Shown piece after piece: positions 44,701 to 54,258 of a stretch of DNA of 64,000 nucleotides (the stretch's first letter is position 1; each line of letters opens with the position of its first letter). The position numbers and the translations under genes are program-made. A model generated the notes under the pieces. That model made no database searches. It was not told the origin of the DNA and saw only the letters and a program-made list of their open reading frames with translations. The DNA is from an uncultured Cellvibrionales bacterium. Its GTDB lineage: Bacteria > Pseudomonadota > Gammaproteobacteria > Pseudomonadales > Cellvibrionaceae. The stretch lies in assembly GCA_913020115.1 (NCBI GenBank), contig CAJWBQ010000021.1, forward strand, positions 22,771-86,770, in the 5' to 3' direction.

Positions 44701-45348
44701 ATGAAGAAATTGTGTACAGCTCTTTGTGTTTTAACCCTAGCCTCTTGTCAAACCATTGACCCTTATACTGGTGAAACCAAAACCAGTAAGGCTGCAACAG
44801 GCGCCGGCATCGGTGCTGTGGCCGGTGCAATCATTGGCGCTGCTACAGCCAGTAAAAAAGATCGTAAGAAGGGTGTGCTTACGGGTGCAGTGGCGGGTGG
44901 CGCCATAGGTGGTGGTATTGGCTATTACATGGACGTACAGGAAGCTTTACTGCGGGAAAAACTTCAAGGCAGTGGCGTGCAGGTAAAGCGCGAGGGCAAT
45001 AATATACGCCTGGTTATGCCGGGTAATATTACCTTTGCCACAGGTAAGCATGACATTAACCCAAGCTTCCATGGTGTACTGGACAGCGTTACCTTGGTAT
45101 TGAATGAGTACGATCAGACCGCAATTAAAGTGGTAGGGCACACCGATTCAACGGGTAGCTTAGCCTTGAATGAGGCCTTGAGTGAGCAGCGGGCGGGCAG
45201 TGTTGCTCGTTACTTGCGGCAAAAACAGGTATCTGAAGGGCGCATGCAAGTGAGTGGCTTCGGTCCCCGTTATCCAATAGCGAGTAACGACAATGTGGAA
45301 GGTCGTCAGGCGAATCGCCGAGTAGAGCTTGAATTATTGCCCATTTAG
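44701..45348 (+). CDS. OmpA-family lipoprotein (YiaD-like)
   Basis: 215 residues. Lipobox LASC (Cys 16), a glycine-zipper segment (GAGIGAVAGAIIGA and GAVAGGAIGGGIGYYMD, about 35-80) and a C-terminal OmpA domain (VVGHTDSTGSLALNEALSEQRA, NRRVELE). It likely binds peptidoglycan from the outer membrane. Confidence 0.9.
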   Translation: MKKLCTALCVLTLASCQTIDPYTGETKTSKAATGAGIGAVAGAIIGAATASKKDRKKGVLTGAVAGGAIGGGIGYYMDVQEALLREKLQGSGVQVKREGNNIRLVMPGNITFATGKHDINPSFHGVLDSVTLVLNEYDQTAIKVVGHTDSTGSLALNEALSEQRAGSVARYLRQKQVSEGRMQVSGFGPRYPIASNDNVEGRQANRRVELELLPI

Positions 45349-45444
45349 GCGGTAATTCAGGCATAGGTCGGAATTTTTGTCGCCACTCGAAGGGCCATTA
45401 CCTATAATGGCCGCGTCTTTTAATCAATGGAGCCTTGGCCGTCT

Positions 45445-46710
45445 ATGAGCGAGCGCGGCGTAACAAACCCAGACAGTCTACGGAAATTTGTCCCTTTTCA
45501 ATCATTGGATCAACATCAGCTGATATTACTGGCAAGCCAAGTGCGCGTAGAGGTGCTGCCTGCTGGAACCGCGTTATTCAGTTATGGCGACATTGACAGC
45601 CAAGAGTTTTTTCTGGGTTATGGAGCTCTAGAGCTTAAAGCCAGCGATGGTGGCACACGGACAATCGACGGTGAAGACAGTGCGGCTCAGCGGCAAATTT
45701 CCCGCTTGCGCCCTCGTCAATATACGGCCACCACTGTTCGCGATACGCAAGTTTACATCATTGATGCTGACACACTTGAGCAGTTAGAGACTGAGCAAGG
45801 AAAACAGAGTAACTCGGAGATGGAAGCTTTTTTCATCGACCAGCATACGGACCCTAGAGAGGCCGAGCGGCAGGAAATGCTCGCGCAATTTCGCTCCGCC
45901 GTTAAACACAACACTTTTATTCTTCCCAGTTTGCCGGAAGTAGCCCTGAAAGTGCGTAAGGTATTGGAAGATCCAAATGCTAACGCTGAAAAAATTGCCA
46001 CCTTGGTCAATGCCGATCCCGCTATTGCGGCTAAATTAATTCGCGCAGCCAATAGTTCTATCTATCACGGAGTGGCACAGTGCGATACCACGCGTAACGC
46101 CATTGTTCGCCTTGGGCTTAGCAATACCCGTCAACTGGTTGTGAGTTTTGCGATTCGAGATTTATTCGAAAGTAAATACCCTGTATTAAAAACTCTAATG
46201 GGCGAGGCTTGGGCGCACAGTGTTGAGGTGGCGTCGATCAGTTTTGTAATATCGAGAATGACTAAAGGCCTGGCTTTTTCAGATGAAGAACTTCTGTTGG
46301 CCGGGCTTCTCCATAACGTGGGGGTTATTGCAGTATTGGCTTTCGTTGAAAACAAACCCGCGTTGATTGAGAATGACGAAAAATTACGTAGTGTTATAGA
46401 ACAATTACAGGCTGAAGCTGGCGCTACAATTCTTGAGCATTGGAAATTCCCTAGTGAGTTTGTGCAGGTTGCAAGGGAAGTCTCTGATTGGGCTCGAGAC
46501 CCTAAATCAAGTGCGGATATGTGCGACATTGTGCAAGTGGCGAAATTGCAAAGTTATATGCGTCATCGCAAACCTTTGCCCGTGCGAATGGACCAAGTTC
46601 CCGCGTTCCATAAGCTCCCACTTGGCGAGCTTACTCCCGAGTTAACGATTCAGATACTGGACGATGCCAAGTCCATGATCAGTGAAACTAAATCATTGTT
46701 TGTGGTCTAA
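45445..46710 (+). CDS. Cyclic-nucleotide-binding-like plus HDOD-domain protein
   Basis: 421 residues. The N-terminal ~120 residues resemble a CNMP-type sensor (FQSLDQHQLILLASQVRVEVLPAG); the C-terminal half is HDOD (LPSLPEVALKVRKVLEDPNA, AAKLIRAANSSIY, LAGLLHNVGVIAV), without the active HD phosphohydrolase pair. HDOD proteins often act in signalling and motility. ATG 45445 is preferred, with ATG 45427 possible. Confidence 0.82.
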   Translation: MSERGVTNPDSLRKFVPFQSLDQHQLILLASQVRVEVLPAGTALFSYGDIDSQEFFLGYGALELKASDGGTRTIDGEDSAAQRQISRLRPRQYTATTVRDTQVYIIDADTLEQLETEQGKQSNSEMEAFFIDQHTDPREAERQEMLAQFRSAVKHNTFILPSLPEVALKVRKVLEDPNANAEKIATLVNADPAIAAKLIRAANSSIYHGVAQCDTTRNAIVRLGLSNTRQLVVSFAIRDLFESKYPVLKTLMGEAWAHSVEVASISFVISRMTKGLAFSDEELLLAGLLHNVGVIAVLAFVENKPALIENDEKLRSVIEQLQAEAGATILEHWKFPSEFVQVAREVSDWARDPKSSADMCDIVQVAKLQSYMRHRKPLPVRMDQVPAFHKLPLGELTPELTIQILDDAKSMISETKSLFVV

Positions 46711-46745
46711 TAATTGACAGAAACCAACTCAAATAAGGCAGGTAG

Positions 46746-47276
46746 GTGGTGCATTATCAATCGTTGCCCAGCAAGTTCATAGGCTTTCAAATGCTTGCCT
46801 TGTTAGCGCTGTTTACGTTGAGCTTTAGCCCCGTGGTTTTATCCCTTGATACAGATGTGGCGCTTGGCTCCGAACCTCCTTCAGTGGTAGGTGACGGAGA
46901 GGTAAGTCAGTCGGTTAAGCAACTTACTTTGAGTGAGCGTTATGACCTCGCCAGTGTGGTTACCTTGGTTAGGGTTCTGCGCACAGGCAATTTAATAAAC
47001 CCCGCTAGCAGTGTGGGCGGCTTTGTGGTTATTGAAGGCGCCGCGTACAGCGCCGAATTGATTAAAACATGGAAAGGTTCGGCAAAGAATCCAATGGGCT
47101 TTAGAGTGTTTTTTAGCAGTTGTGTGTCTCCTCTAGAGATTCAAAAGAAGTATTTGATATTTGCCCAATACAGTGTCGAAGGTATTTTGCAGGCGATCAG
47201 CTGTGAAGACATGCTCGAAGGTCCAGATTCAGAAAAGGCGCAGTTAGCACTACAGGCCTTTGTTCCACCTGCATAA
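46746..47276 (+). CDS. Secreted hypothetical protein, possible TIMP/netrin-like fold
   Basis: 176 residues. N-terminal hydrophobic segment (about 12-34) looks like a signal peptide. The body carries ERYDLASVVTLVRVL, YSAELIKTWKGS, FFSSC, KKYLIFAQYSVEG and a final ISCED; this order, with paired cysteines, resembles bacterial TIMP-like domains, but I am not certain. GTG start, 46746 or 46749. Confidence 0.65.
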   Translation: MVHYQSLPSKFIGFQMLALLALFTLSFSPVVLSLDTDVALGSEPPSVVGDGEVSQSVKQLTLSERYDLASVVTLVRVLRTGNLINPASSVGGFVVIEGAAYSAELIKTWKGSAKNPMGFRVFFSSCVSPLEIQKKYLIFAQYSVEGILQAISCEDMLEGPDSEKAQLALQAFVPPA

Positions 47277-47320
47277 TGCAGGTAGTCGCTGTCTCGCCTA
47301 AACATTAACCGGATCTTTTA

Positions 47321-48124
47321 ATGATTGTTATTTGCAATAATGCTGCATTCTCGACCGAAGCTGAAAGGCTCGCCGAAAAATTGTCCCTACCTCTGGAAAA
47401 TGACCTAGACCCTCGATTGATCGATTACGAAACCTATGCCTTGGTTTTCGATGATGTTGGTTTGGGTTTGCAGGCCTTGGGTCAAAAAGTTCCGGGAATA
47501 ATTCGGGCTGATTTTGTCAGCGGGTCTGTTAATCATCGCCGTCAATTTGGCGGCGGCAAGGGGCAGCTGATCGCCAAAGCGGTTGGCTTGAAGTCGGCGT
47601 TTCGCCCCTTTGTTTTAGACGCTACGGCGGGTCTTGGTAAAGACGCTTTTGTCTTGGCCACATTGGGTTGTCGAGTGCAAATGCATGAGCGTAACCCAGT
47701 GGTGCATGCCTTGCTGGAGCATGGTCTGAAAAGTGCTCGACAAGCGGCGCTTGAACTCGGTGATACTGAATTGATTACTGCTCTGGCACTGATGACGCTG
47801 ATGCCCATTGATAGCTTAAGTTATTTGCAGCAAGACCTTGCTAAGGGGGCAGAAGACACTCCCGATGTCATCTACTTAGACCCTATGTTTCCCGAACGTC
47901 AAAAAGCAGCCAGTGTGAAAAAAGAAATGAAAGCGTTTCACGAGGTGGTGGGAGAAGACAATGACGCCGAGCAATTGTTGACCTTGGCTTTGGCTAATGT
48001 CAATTATCGTGTGCTGGTGAAGCGACCGAGAAAGGCACCGACCATCGATCAGCGCACACCGTCCTATCAAATGGAAGGTAAAGCCGCGCGATACGATATT
48101 TATACCTTAAAGAAGATGCCCTGA
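47321..48124 (+). CDS. rsmJ: 16S rRNA (guanine-1516-N2)-methyltransferase RsmJ
   Basis: 267 residues. The SAM motif is LDATAGLGKDAFVLA (about 103-117), with family signatures HRRQFGGGKGQ and YLDPMFPERQKAA (catalytic DPMFP). It methylates G1516 of 16S rRNA. Convergent with the small membrane protein gene. Confidence 0.94.
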   Translation: MIVICNNAAFSTEAERLAEKLSLPLENDLDPRLIDYETYALVFDDVGLGLQALGQKVPGIIRADFVSGSVNHRRQFGGGKGQLIAKAVGLKSAFRPFVLDATAGLGKDAFVLATLGCRVQMHERNPVVHALLEHGLKSARQAALELGDTELITALALMTLMPIDSLSYLQQDLAKGAEDTPDVIYLDPMFPERQKAASVKKEMKAFHEVVGEDNDAEQLLTLALANVNYRVLVKRPRKAPTIDQRTPSYQMEGKAARYDIYTLKKMP

Positions 48125-48141
48125 ATTGATGGGCCATTAAG

Positions 48142-48414
48142 TCAGTCGTGTTTTTTCTCAGAAAAAAAGCGTACGAATCGACTAATCACCATTCTCATCT
48201 GAGCCATTAGCGCCCAGATAAAGCCAATGCCCCCAAAGAGTAAGCCCGAAGCTAAAATAATTTCCTGTTGCAGTGAGGGCTGCCAGAGGTTCACTCCAAT
48301 ATATACAATGACCATGCCCAAAAAAAACAACATGACACCCAGTCGAAACTGCTTAAATGACGTTTGCTGTGTAGCGGTATAATGAACTAAAAAAGCTTGT
48401 TTCCAATTGCGCAT
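48142..48414 (-). CDS. Small two-helix membrane protein, unrecognised
   Basis: 90 residues, with two hydrophobic helices (about 25-45 and 55-75) and a charged C-terminus. Its ATG overlaps the sdaA stop as TAATG, so it is translationally coupled to sdaA. I do not recognise the family. Confidence 0.7.
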   Translation of the reverse strand: MRNWKQAFLVHYTATQQTSFKQFRLGVMLFFLGMVIVYIGVNLWQPSLQQEIILASGLLFGGIGFIWALMAQMRMVISRFVRFFSEKKHD

Positions 48415-49814
48415 TAACACTCCACTACATTGACGGCTAAACCTCCTGATGAGGTTTCTTTATATTTGTCCTGCATATCTCTTCCGGTTTGGCGCATTGT
48501 TTCAATTACGCTGTCGAGAGGCACAAATTGCTCACCGGTACCACGCAGAGCCAAGCGTGAAGCGTTGATCGCTTTGATCGCGCCCATGGTGTTGCGTTCA
48601 ATGCAGGGAATTTGCACAAGGCCACCGATAGGATCGCAGGTTAAACCTAAATTGTGTTCCATGCCAATTTCTGCGGCGTTTTCTATCTGGCGATTGCTGC
48701 CACCCAGCACGGCACTTAGACCTGCAGCCGCCATTGAGCAGGCGACGCCAATTTCACCCTGACAGCCTACTTCGGCGGCTGATATGGAGGCGTTGAGTTT
48801 AAACAATTGCCCAATGACGGAAGCCGTCAACATAAACTTCACCACCGCCTGCTTTAGTCCTCCCATTTCTGGGCTGTGCACATAATTGCAGTAATAGGCT
48901 AAAACGGCGGGGATAACCCCGGCGGCACCATTGGTTGGGGCCGTTACCACACGGCTTCCAGCCGCATTTTCTTCATTGACGGCCAATGCGTAGAGGCTCA
49001 CCCAGTCCATAACTGCCAGCGCGTCTGGATTGCCAGACTCGGCACTGGCGGTGAGGTTTTGGAATAAGTTAGGCGCTCGGCGTTTTACCTTGAGCCCTCC
49101 GGGCAAAATACCTTCTGTCTGGCAACCTCGAGCAATGCATGCCTCCATGACTTTCCAGATCTGCCAAACACCCTCAATGACTTCAGGCTCTGAGCGCATG
49201 GCCAATTCATTGGCCATTACAATGTCGTTTATGCTTTTGCCCGTACGCTCGCCGATGGCGAGCAGTTCATTGGCCGACTCGAACGGGAAGGGTACCGGTG
49301 GGTTTTCCTCCGACTCTGGCAGCATTTGGTCTCGCTGTAACTCCTCTTCACTCATCACGAAACCTCCACCCACCGAGTAGTAGTTTTCTCGGGCAAGGTT
49401 GTTACCTTGTTCGTCCCAAAGATTGAAAGTAATACCGTTGGAGTGGAGTGAGAGGCTGGCGCCTTTGTTGTAGATGAGGTCTTTAGTTTCATCGAAGGCA
49501 ATATTGTGGCGACCCAATAAGTTGAGTTTGCGGCGCTCACGTATAACTTGTAAATAGTGTGCAACACGGGTGGTGTCGACAGCGGAGGGTATTTCACCTT
49601 GTAACCCTAGAAGAATGGCGGTGTCTGTACCGTGCCCTATGCCTGTCATAGCCAGCGAGCCAAAGAGGTCAATGGTGAGGCGATGAATAGCTTCTAGATT
49701 TTGGGTGGTGTCAATATGGTCTAGAAAACGGCGAGCGGCAACCATAGGGCCTACGGTATGAGAGCTGGAGGGCCCAATGCCAATTTTGAACAGGTCGAAT
49801 ACGCTTAGTGACAT
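48414..49814 (-). CDS. sdaA: L-serine ammonia-lyase (iron-sulfur type)
   Basis: 466 residues. The N-terminal beta domain begins [20 protein letters not shown]; the catalytic alpha domain carries the cluster cysteines in [20 protein letters not shown] and [19 protein letters not shown]. It deaminates serine to pyruvate. Full length. The upstream gap (49815-50321) holds the repeats below. Confidence 0.96.
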   Translation of the reverse strand: MSLSVFDLFKIGIGPSSSHTVGPMVAARRFLDHIDTTQNLEAIHRLTIDLFGSLAMTGIGHGTDTAILLGLQGEIPSAVDTTRVAHYLQVIRERRKLNLLGRHNIAFDETKDLIYNKGASLSLHSNGITFNLWDEQGNNLARENYYSVGGGFVMSEEELQRDQMLPESEENPPVPFPFESANELLAIGERTGKSINDIVMANELAMRSEPEVIEGVWQIWKVMEACIARGCQTEGILPGGLKVKRRAPNLFQNLTASAESGNPDALAVMDWVSLYALAVNEENAAGSRVVTAPTNGAAGVIPAVLAYYCNYVHSPEMGGLKQAVVKFMLTASVIGQLFKLNASISAAEVGCQGEIGVACSMAAAGLSAVLGGSNRQIENAAEIGMEHNLGLTCDPIGGLVQIPCIERNTMGAIKAINASRLALRGTGEQFVPLDSVIETMRQTGRDMQDKYKETSSGGLAVNVVEC

Positions 49815-49943
49815 GGTGCTTGCTGCCTAGGTGGGGGTGAAAATCGCCATGCTAACGCCGATTTCCCTTATTGGCAACAAATGTTTCCAATAGGAAATAT
49901 GCACAAAATTTCCTATTGGCCTAGGTTTTGGCTGGGTGTGAGG

Positions 49944-49986
49944 GGGCGCAGTGCGGTGTCAGCACGACGCGGGGCCGGCACGATGT
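49944..49986. repeat. Left 15-bp satellite copies (inverted)
   Basis: The reverse complement reads CATCGTGCCGGCCCC then GCGTCGTGCTGACAC, two degenerate copies of the unit found on the other flank at 50216-50290. They abut the left 73-nt element. Confidence 0.6.
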
Positions 49987-50059
49987 GGGGTCAGAGCCCA
50001 TTCTCGCGGTGCGATATCTCAGTCTTGTACGGTGGTAGAGCGAAATTGGCTCTGACCCC
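49987..50059 (+). repeat. 73-nt element, left copy, with GGGGTCAGAGCC termini
   Basis: Starts GGGGTCAGAGCC and ends GGCTCTGACCCC, i.e. perfect terminal inverted repeats of 12 bp. Its reverse complement matches 50143-50215 along most of its length. GGGGTCAGAGCC is a terminus I recall from REP-type elements of gammaproteobacteria. Confidence 0.85.
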
Positions 50060-50142
50060 TGGTTGAAAGGGACCACTCCACCCATATCGGAGTAAGCTGC
50101 GACAGTCTTGCCAACGGAGTGCGTGCCAACGGTTTCTTAACT

Positions 50143-50215
50143 GGGGTCAGAGCCAATTTCGCTTAAATCTCGCGCAAGGCTGAGATATCTCACCGCGAGA
50201 ATGGGCTCTGACCCC
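50143..50215 (-). repeat. 73-nt element, right copy, inverted
   Basis: Same 12-bp ends as the left copy and in the opposite orientation, separated from it by 83 bp. The two arms share the TGAGATATCT/AGATATCTCA core and the ATTCTCGCGGTG block. The pair could fold as a long hairpin, a BIME-like arrangement. Confidence 0.85.
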
Positions 50216-50290
50216 AACCGTGCCGGCCCCGACCGTGCCGACTCCAATCGTGCCGGCCCCAACCGTGCCGGCCAAGGCGGTGCCACGCTC
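50216..50290 (+). repeat. 15-bp tandem satellite, four to five copies
   Basis: Consecutive 15-mers AACCGTGCCGGCCCC, GACCGTGCCGACTCC, AATCGTGCCGGCCCC and AACCGTGCCGGCCAA, then a degraded fifth. They start directly at the end of the right 73-nt element, mirrored by two copies on the left. Confidence 0.85.
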
Positions 50291-50321
50291 AGCAGTGTCA
50301 GTCTTGAACCGTGCCGCAGGC

Positions 50322-50792
50322 TCAGTCGGTTTTCCAGCGCTCGGCGGCTTGTTGGTCGGTGTCTCTTGATTCTACCCAGCGCTCACCTTCTTCTGTGAGC
50401 TCTTTCTTCCAAAAAGGCGCCTGGGTCTTTAGGTAGTCCATGATAAATTCACAGGCGGCGAAGGCGTCGCCACGGTGAGCGCTATTAACACCCACAAATA
50501 CTATCTGGTCGCCGGGGTGCATGGCGCCGATACGATGCACTACCCGGGTGTTAATGATGCTCCAGCGCGTTTTGGCGGTCTCGATAATGGCCGCCAGTGA
50601 TTTTTCGGTCATGCCTGGATAGTGCTCTAAAAACAAACCCTGTACTGAAGTGTTTTCTGGCGTGGATTCAACAAGATTGAAATCGCGTACTAGGCCGGTA
50701 AAGGTAACTATTGCTCCGATGCTGGGGGCGTCGGCGCGCAAGGCTTGATATTCAGCGGCTAGATCGAAGTCTGCTTGTTGGATGGATATCAT
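50322..50792 (-). CDS. moaE: Molybdopterin synthase catalytic subunit MoaE
   Basis: 156 residues. VTFTGLVRD, LEHYPGMTE, VVHRIGAMHPGDQIVFVGV and the C-terminal KTQAPFWKKE with active-site lysines identify MoaE. It transfers sulfur with MoaD to make molybdopterin. It is the last of moaC-moaD-moaE on the minus strand; moaA and moaB are not here. Confidence 0.94.
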   Translation of the reverse strand: MISIQQADFDLAAEYQALRADAPSIGAIVTFTGLVRDFNLVESTPENTSVQGLFLEHYPGMTEKSLAAIIETAKTRWSIINTRVVHRIGAMHPGDQIVFVGVNSAHRGDAFAACEFIMDYLKTQAPFWKKELTEEGERWVESRDTDQQAAERWKTD

Positions 50793-50816
50793 GGGTCTTT
50801 TATCTCTTTGGCCTAT

Positions 50817-51068
50817 CTAGCCGCCCGTTACCGGTGGGAAAAAGGCTACTTCGTCGCCGTCTTGAATCGAAGCGTCTGGCGAGGCCATGGTTTGATTCAC
50901 TGACATTAACAGTTGGGTCTTGTCTAAAGCGTCTTGCCAAGGAGCGCCTCGGCTTTTTAAGGCGCTCAGTAGTTTTTCGCCGGTATTGATGGCGGCGGAA
51001 TATTCGAGCTGTTCTTCACCGCGGTTTAAGCTGTCTCTTAAGCGGGCAAAGTAGAGAATTTTAATCAT
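50817..51068 (-). CDS. moaD: Molybdopterin synthase sulfur carrier MoaD
   Basis: 83 residues with the ubiquitin-like fold, ending FFPPVTGG, the C-terminal Gly-Gly that becomes a thiocarboxylate. Its start overlaps the moaC stop by four bases; moaE follows after 24 bp. Confidence 0.93.
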   Translation of the reverse strand: MIKILYFARLRDSLNRGEEQLEYSAAINTGEKLLSALKSRGAPWQDALDKTQLLMSVNQTMASPDASIQDGDEVAFFPPVTGG

Positions 51069-51544
51069 GGCTGGGCTTTCCAGTCCCCGGATTTACCGCC
51101 GGTTTTTTCCAGTAGACGCACTGAGGAGATTGTCATGCCTTTGTCTACGGCTTTGCACATGTCGTAAATTGTTAGGGCTGCTACGGAGGCGGCTGTTAGT
51201 GCTTCCATCTCAACACCGGTTTGACCCTTGAGTTTACAAGTTGCCAGTATATGCACTTTTTGTTCGGCTTCGATTGCGTTTAGTTCTACTTTGATGGAGG
51301 TGAGCATCAAGGGATGACAAAGGGGGATTAACTCAGAGCACTTTTTTGCGGCTTGAATGCCGGCAATTCGCGCGGTGGCAAAAACATCCCCTTTTTTATG
51401 GCCGCCATCAATAATCAGCTTTAAGGTTTCTGGCAACATCACTACCGAAGCCTCTGCGCAAGCAACTCGCTCGGTCTCCTGCTTTTGGCCAACGTCCACC
51501 ATGTGAGCGTGGCCTTTATTGTCTAGATGCGTTAGTTCACTCAT
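51065..51544 (-). CDS. moaC: Cyclic pyranopterin monophosphate synthase MoaC
   Basis: 159 residues. [11 protein letters not shown] opening, [13 protein letters not shown] and the active-site [26 protein letters not shown] (Lys, Glu) are conserved. It completes the first step of molybdenum cofactor synthesis. It lies five bases after dapE. Confidence 0.94.
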   Translation of the reverse strand: MSELTHLDNKGHAHMVDVGQKQETERVACAEASVVMLPETLKLIIDGGHKKGDVFATARIAGIQAAKKCSELIPLCHPLMLTSIKVELNAIEAEQKVHILATCKLKGQTGVEMEALTAASVAALTIYDMCKAVDKGMTISSVRLLEKTGGKSGDWKAQP

Positions 51545-51549
51545 TTTTC

Positions 51550-52701
51550 TTATACCAATAATTCTACTAAAGCCTGTTGATAAATTCGGCTAAGAATATT
51601 TAAATCTTCGGCCTTTACACATTCGTCCACCTTGTGGATGGTGGCGTTTACTGGCCCTAATTCAACCACTTGTGAGCCGGTAGGGGCAATAAAGCGACCA
51701 TCCGAGGTGCCGCCTGCGGTAGACAGTTCTGTGTCGGTGCCCACTTCGGCTTTGATGCCTGCAACCACGGCGTCAACTAGGTCGCCTTCAGAGGTCAGGA
51801 AGGGCTGGCCGCTTAAATTCCAGTCTACATCAAAGCTAAGCCCATGCTTACGCAAAATTGCTTCGGCGCGCTGCTTTAAATCGTCGGCTGTTACTTCGGT
51901 GGAAAAGCGAAAATTACAAACTAAATCAACGTGCCCAGGAATGACGTTTGTGGCGCCGGTGCCGCTGTTAAAATTTGAAACTTGAAAGCTTGTGGCAGGA
52001 AAAAATTCGTTGCCCTTGTCCCAAACTTCCTGGGTTAATTCAGTGAGTGCGGGTGCAAGTGAGTGAATGGGGTTGTCGGCGAGTTGTGGGTAGGCCACAT
52101 GGCCTTGAACACCTTTGATCGTGAGTGTTGCGCCTAGCGAGCCGCGACGTCCATTTTTAATAACGTCCCCAACGGCATTTGTGCTGGAAGGTTCGCCAAC
52201 GATGCACCATTCAATTTTTGTATTATTTGATTCCAGCCACTCCATAACTTTCACGGTGCCGTTGATGGCAGGCCCCTCTTCATCGCTGGTGATGAGAAAG
52301 GCGATGCGGCCTTTGTGGTCTGGGTGTTCGGCGACAAAATTTTCAACGGCAATTATCATGCTGGCCAAGCTGCCTTTCATGTCGGCCGCGCCGCGGCCCC
52401 ACAGCATGCCATCCTCAATCACTGGTTCAAAAGGGGGGCGTTGCCACTGGGCTTCAGGGCCCGTGGGCACTACATCTGTGTGCCCAGCAAAGGCGACAAT
52501 AGGTCCTTCGGAGCCACGAATGGCCCAGAAGTTGTCAACCTCTTCGAATCTTAAACGCTCAATATGAAAACCAATAGCCTCCAAGCGTTTAATCATGAGC
52601 TCTTGGCAGCCTGCGTCTTCAGGCGTTACCGAACGGCGACTCATGAGATCGCAAGCAAGCTGCAGGGTGGGCGATAGTGCTGAAGTGCTGCTGTTGGGCA
52701 T
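51550..52701 (-). CDS. dapE: Succinyl-diaminopimelate desuccinylase DapE
   Basis: 383 residues, M20 peptidase family. Zinc ligands are in [17 protein letters not shown] and TSDEEGPA; the dimer domain has [23 protein letters not shown] chose ATG 52701, one base after the dapD stop, which gives the usual start; MKNYTV from 52728 would run inside dapD. Lysine/DAP pathway. Confidence 0.95.
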   Translation of the reverse strand: MPNSSTSALSPTLQLACDLMSRRSVTPEDAGCQELMIKRLEAIGFHIERLRFEEVDNFWAIRGSEGPIVAFAGHTDVVPTGPEAQWQRPPFEPVIEDGMLWGRGAADMKGSLASMIIAVENFVAEHPDHKGRIAFLITSDEEGPAINGTVKVMEWLESNNTKIEWCIVGEPSSTNAVGDVIKNGRRGSLGATLTIKGVQGHVAYPQLADNPIHSLAPALTELTQEVWDKGNEFFPATSFQVSNFNSGTGATNVIPGHVDLVCNFRFSTEVTADDLKQRAEAILRKHGLSFDVDWNLSGQPFLTSEGDLVDAVVAGIKAEVGTDTELSTAGGTSDGRFIAPTGSQVVELGPVNATIHKVDECVKAEDLNILSRIYQQALVELLV

Positions 52702-52702
52702 A

Positions 52703-53737
52703 TCAGTTATTACCGTGTAATTCTTCATTGAGTTGAATGGCTGTTTTGTTGGTTTTGCATTCTACTGCGCCGGTGGTGGAGTTGCGGCGGAAGAGTAGGT
52801 CAGGCTTACCTGCAAGGTCGCGTGCTTTCAAACTCTCAACGGTATTTCCTTGATCGTCCAATACCATTACTTTTGTGCCTGCCGTTAGGTATAGGCCAGA
52901 TTCAACAATGCAGCGATCACCAAGGGGGATACCAATGCCAGCATTCGCGCCGATTAAACACTCGTCGCCCACTGAAATGACAATGTTACCGCCACCGGAG
53001 AGTGTGCCCATGGTAGAGCAGCCGCCACCTAAATCTGAACCGGCGCCTACAAATACACCGGCAGAAATACGACCTTCAATCATGCCCGGGCCTTCGGTGC
53101 CAGCATTAAAGTTTACAAAACCTTCATGCATGATGGTGGTGCCTTCGCCCAGATAGGCGCCGAGACGAACCCGGGCGGTGTGAGCAATACGCACACCAGT
53201 TGGGACAACGTAGTTGGTCATTTTAGGGAATTTGTCTACACAAGACACATCGATGACTTCGCCTGACAAGCGGGCCTCCAGCTGTCGTGCAGGCAATTCG
53301 CTTAGATCGATAGCGCCTTTGTTGGTCCAGGCCACATTGGGTAAGGCGCCAAACAAACCGGTGAGATTAGTGGCGTGTGGCTTAACTAGGCGATGAGACA
53401 ATAGGTGTAACTTTAAATAACCTTCCGGCACTGAGCTTGGAGCGTCATCACTGGCGAGAATGGTGAGCACCACGGGGCGCTGGCTATGACTAAACTGACG
53501 GGCTAGCTCGGCCTGTTTGGTTTCGCCTGCGGCATCAAGTGCAGCGGCGATTGGCGATAATTGTTCTGTGTTGAGCGTAATAGATTCATTTCCGCCTTGA
53601 TAACCTGCGAGAGAGGCAATAGCTTCAACTGTACTAGTGTTTGGATTTAGGAGAGGTTGAGGGTAAAAAACTTCTAACCATTCGCCTTGACTGTTGTGGG
53701 TGCCGACACCTATGGCGAGGCTGTAATGTGAGTTCAT
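52703..53737 (-). CDS. dapD: Tetrahydrodipicolinate N-succinyltransferase DapD (long form)
   Basis: 344 residues, the long Pseudomonas/actinobacterial-type DapD with an N-terminal domain (about 1-140) before the left-handed hexapeptide beta-helix ([36 protein letters not shown]). It succinylates tetrahydrodipicolinate. dapE follows in coupled fashion. Confidence 0.95.
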   Translation of the reverse strand: MNSHYSLAIGVGTHNSQGEWLEVFYPQPLLNPNTSTVEAIASLAGYQGGNESITLNTEQLSPIAAALDAAGETKQAELARQFSHSQRPVVLTILASDDAPSSVPEGYLKLHLLSHRLVKPHATNLTGLFGALPNVAWTNKGAIDLSELPARQLEARLSGEVIDVSCVDKFPKMTNYVVPTGVRIAHTARVRLGAYLGEGTTIMHEGFVNFNAGTEGPGMIEGRISAGVFVGAGSDLGGGCSTMGTLSGGGNIVISVGDECLIGANAGIGIPLGDRCIVESGLYLTAGTKVMVLDDQGNTVESLKARDLAGKPDLLFRRNSTTGAVECKTNKTAIQLNEELHGNN

Positions 53738-53810
53738 AGTAGAATCCTTGATTAATTTTTAATTGGGCTGTGGCGCAACGATAACAAAGAGCGTTGTGGC
53801 TCTGAGCTGT

Positions 53811-54158
53811 CTATTTGCTAAGCGCTGATGCATATATATCGTCTTTAAACCCAACGAAGCGCTGTTGGCCTGTGTCGAGTAAAGGGCGTTTAATGAGTGT
53901 CGGATTTTCGAGAATAATGGCCAAAGCGGAGTGTTCGTCTAGGCCTTCTTTGGTCTTGTCGTTGAGCGCCTTCCAAGTAGTGCTGCGTTTATTTATTAGA
54001 GTGTCCAAACCCAGCTCCTGAATCCAGGCGTTTATCTGGGCTTCGCTCAGGCCATCCACTCTGAAGTCGTGAAAGCGATATTCGATAGAGTGGCTTTCAA
54101 GCCATTTTTTAGCTTTTTTAACCGTGTCGCAGTTTTTGATGCCGTAAAGAGTGGTCAC
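53811..54158 (-). CDS. ArsC/Spx-family protein (YffB-like)
   Basis: 115 residues with thioredoxin-like ArsC fold. The active cysteine is in KNCDTVKKAKKWLE (about residue 10), and NKRSTTWK and RPLLDTG complete the YffB signature. A single CxxD-like site suggests a glutaredoxin-type reductase rather than arsenate reduction. GTG start. It lies between nth and dapD on the same strand. Confidence 0.88.
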   Translation of the reverse strand: MTTLYGIKNCDTVKKAKKWLESHSIEYRFHDFRVDGLSEAQINAWIQELGLDTLINKRSTTWKALNDKTKEGLDEHSALAIILENPTLIKRPLLDTGQQRFVGFKDDIYASALSK

Positions 54159-54258
54159 CGAGAAGATCCGCCTTAAGTGTTGGTTGGGAGATATTGACTG
54201 TTGAAATGACAGCGCACAAGCATAGCAAATTCAGGATTAAAAATAGACTATTTTTACA

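Noticed and set aside
50216..50290. CRISPR array
   Set aside because: The 15-bp units are contiguous with no spacers, and no cas gene is present.
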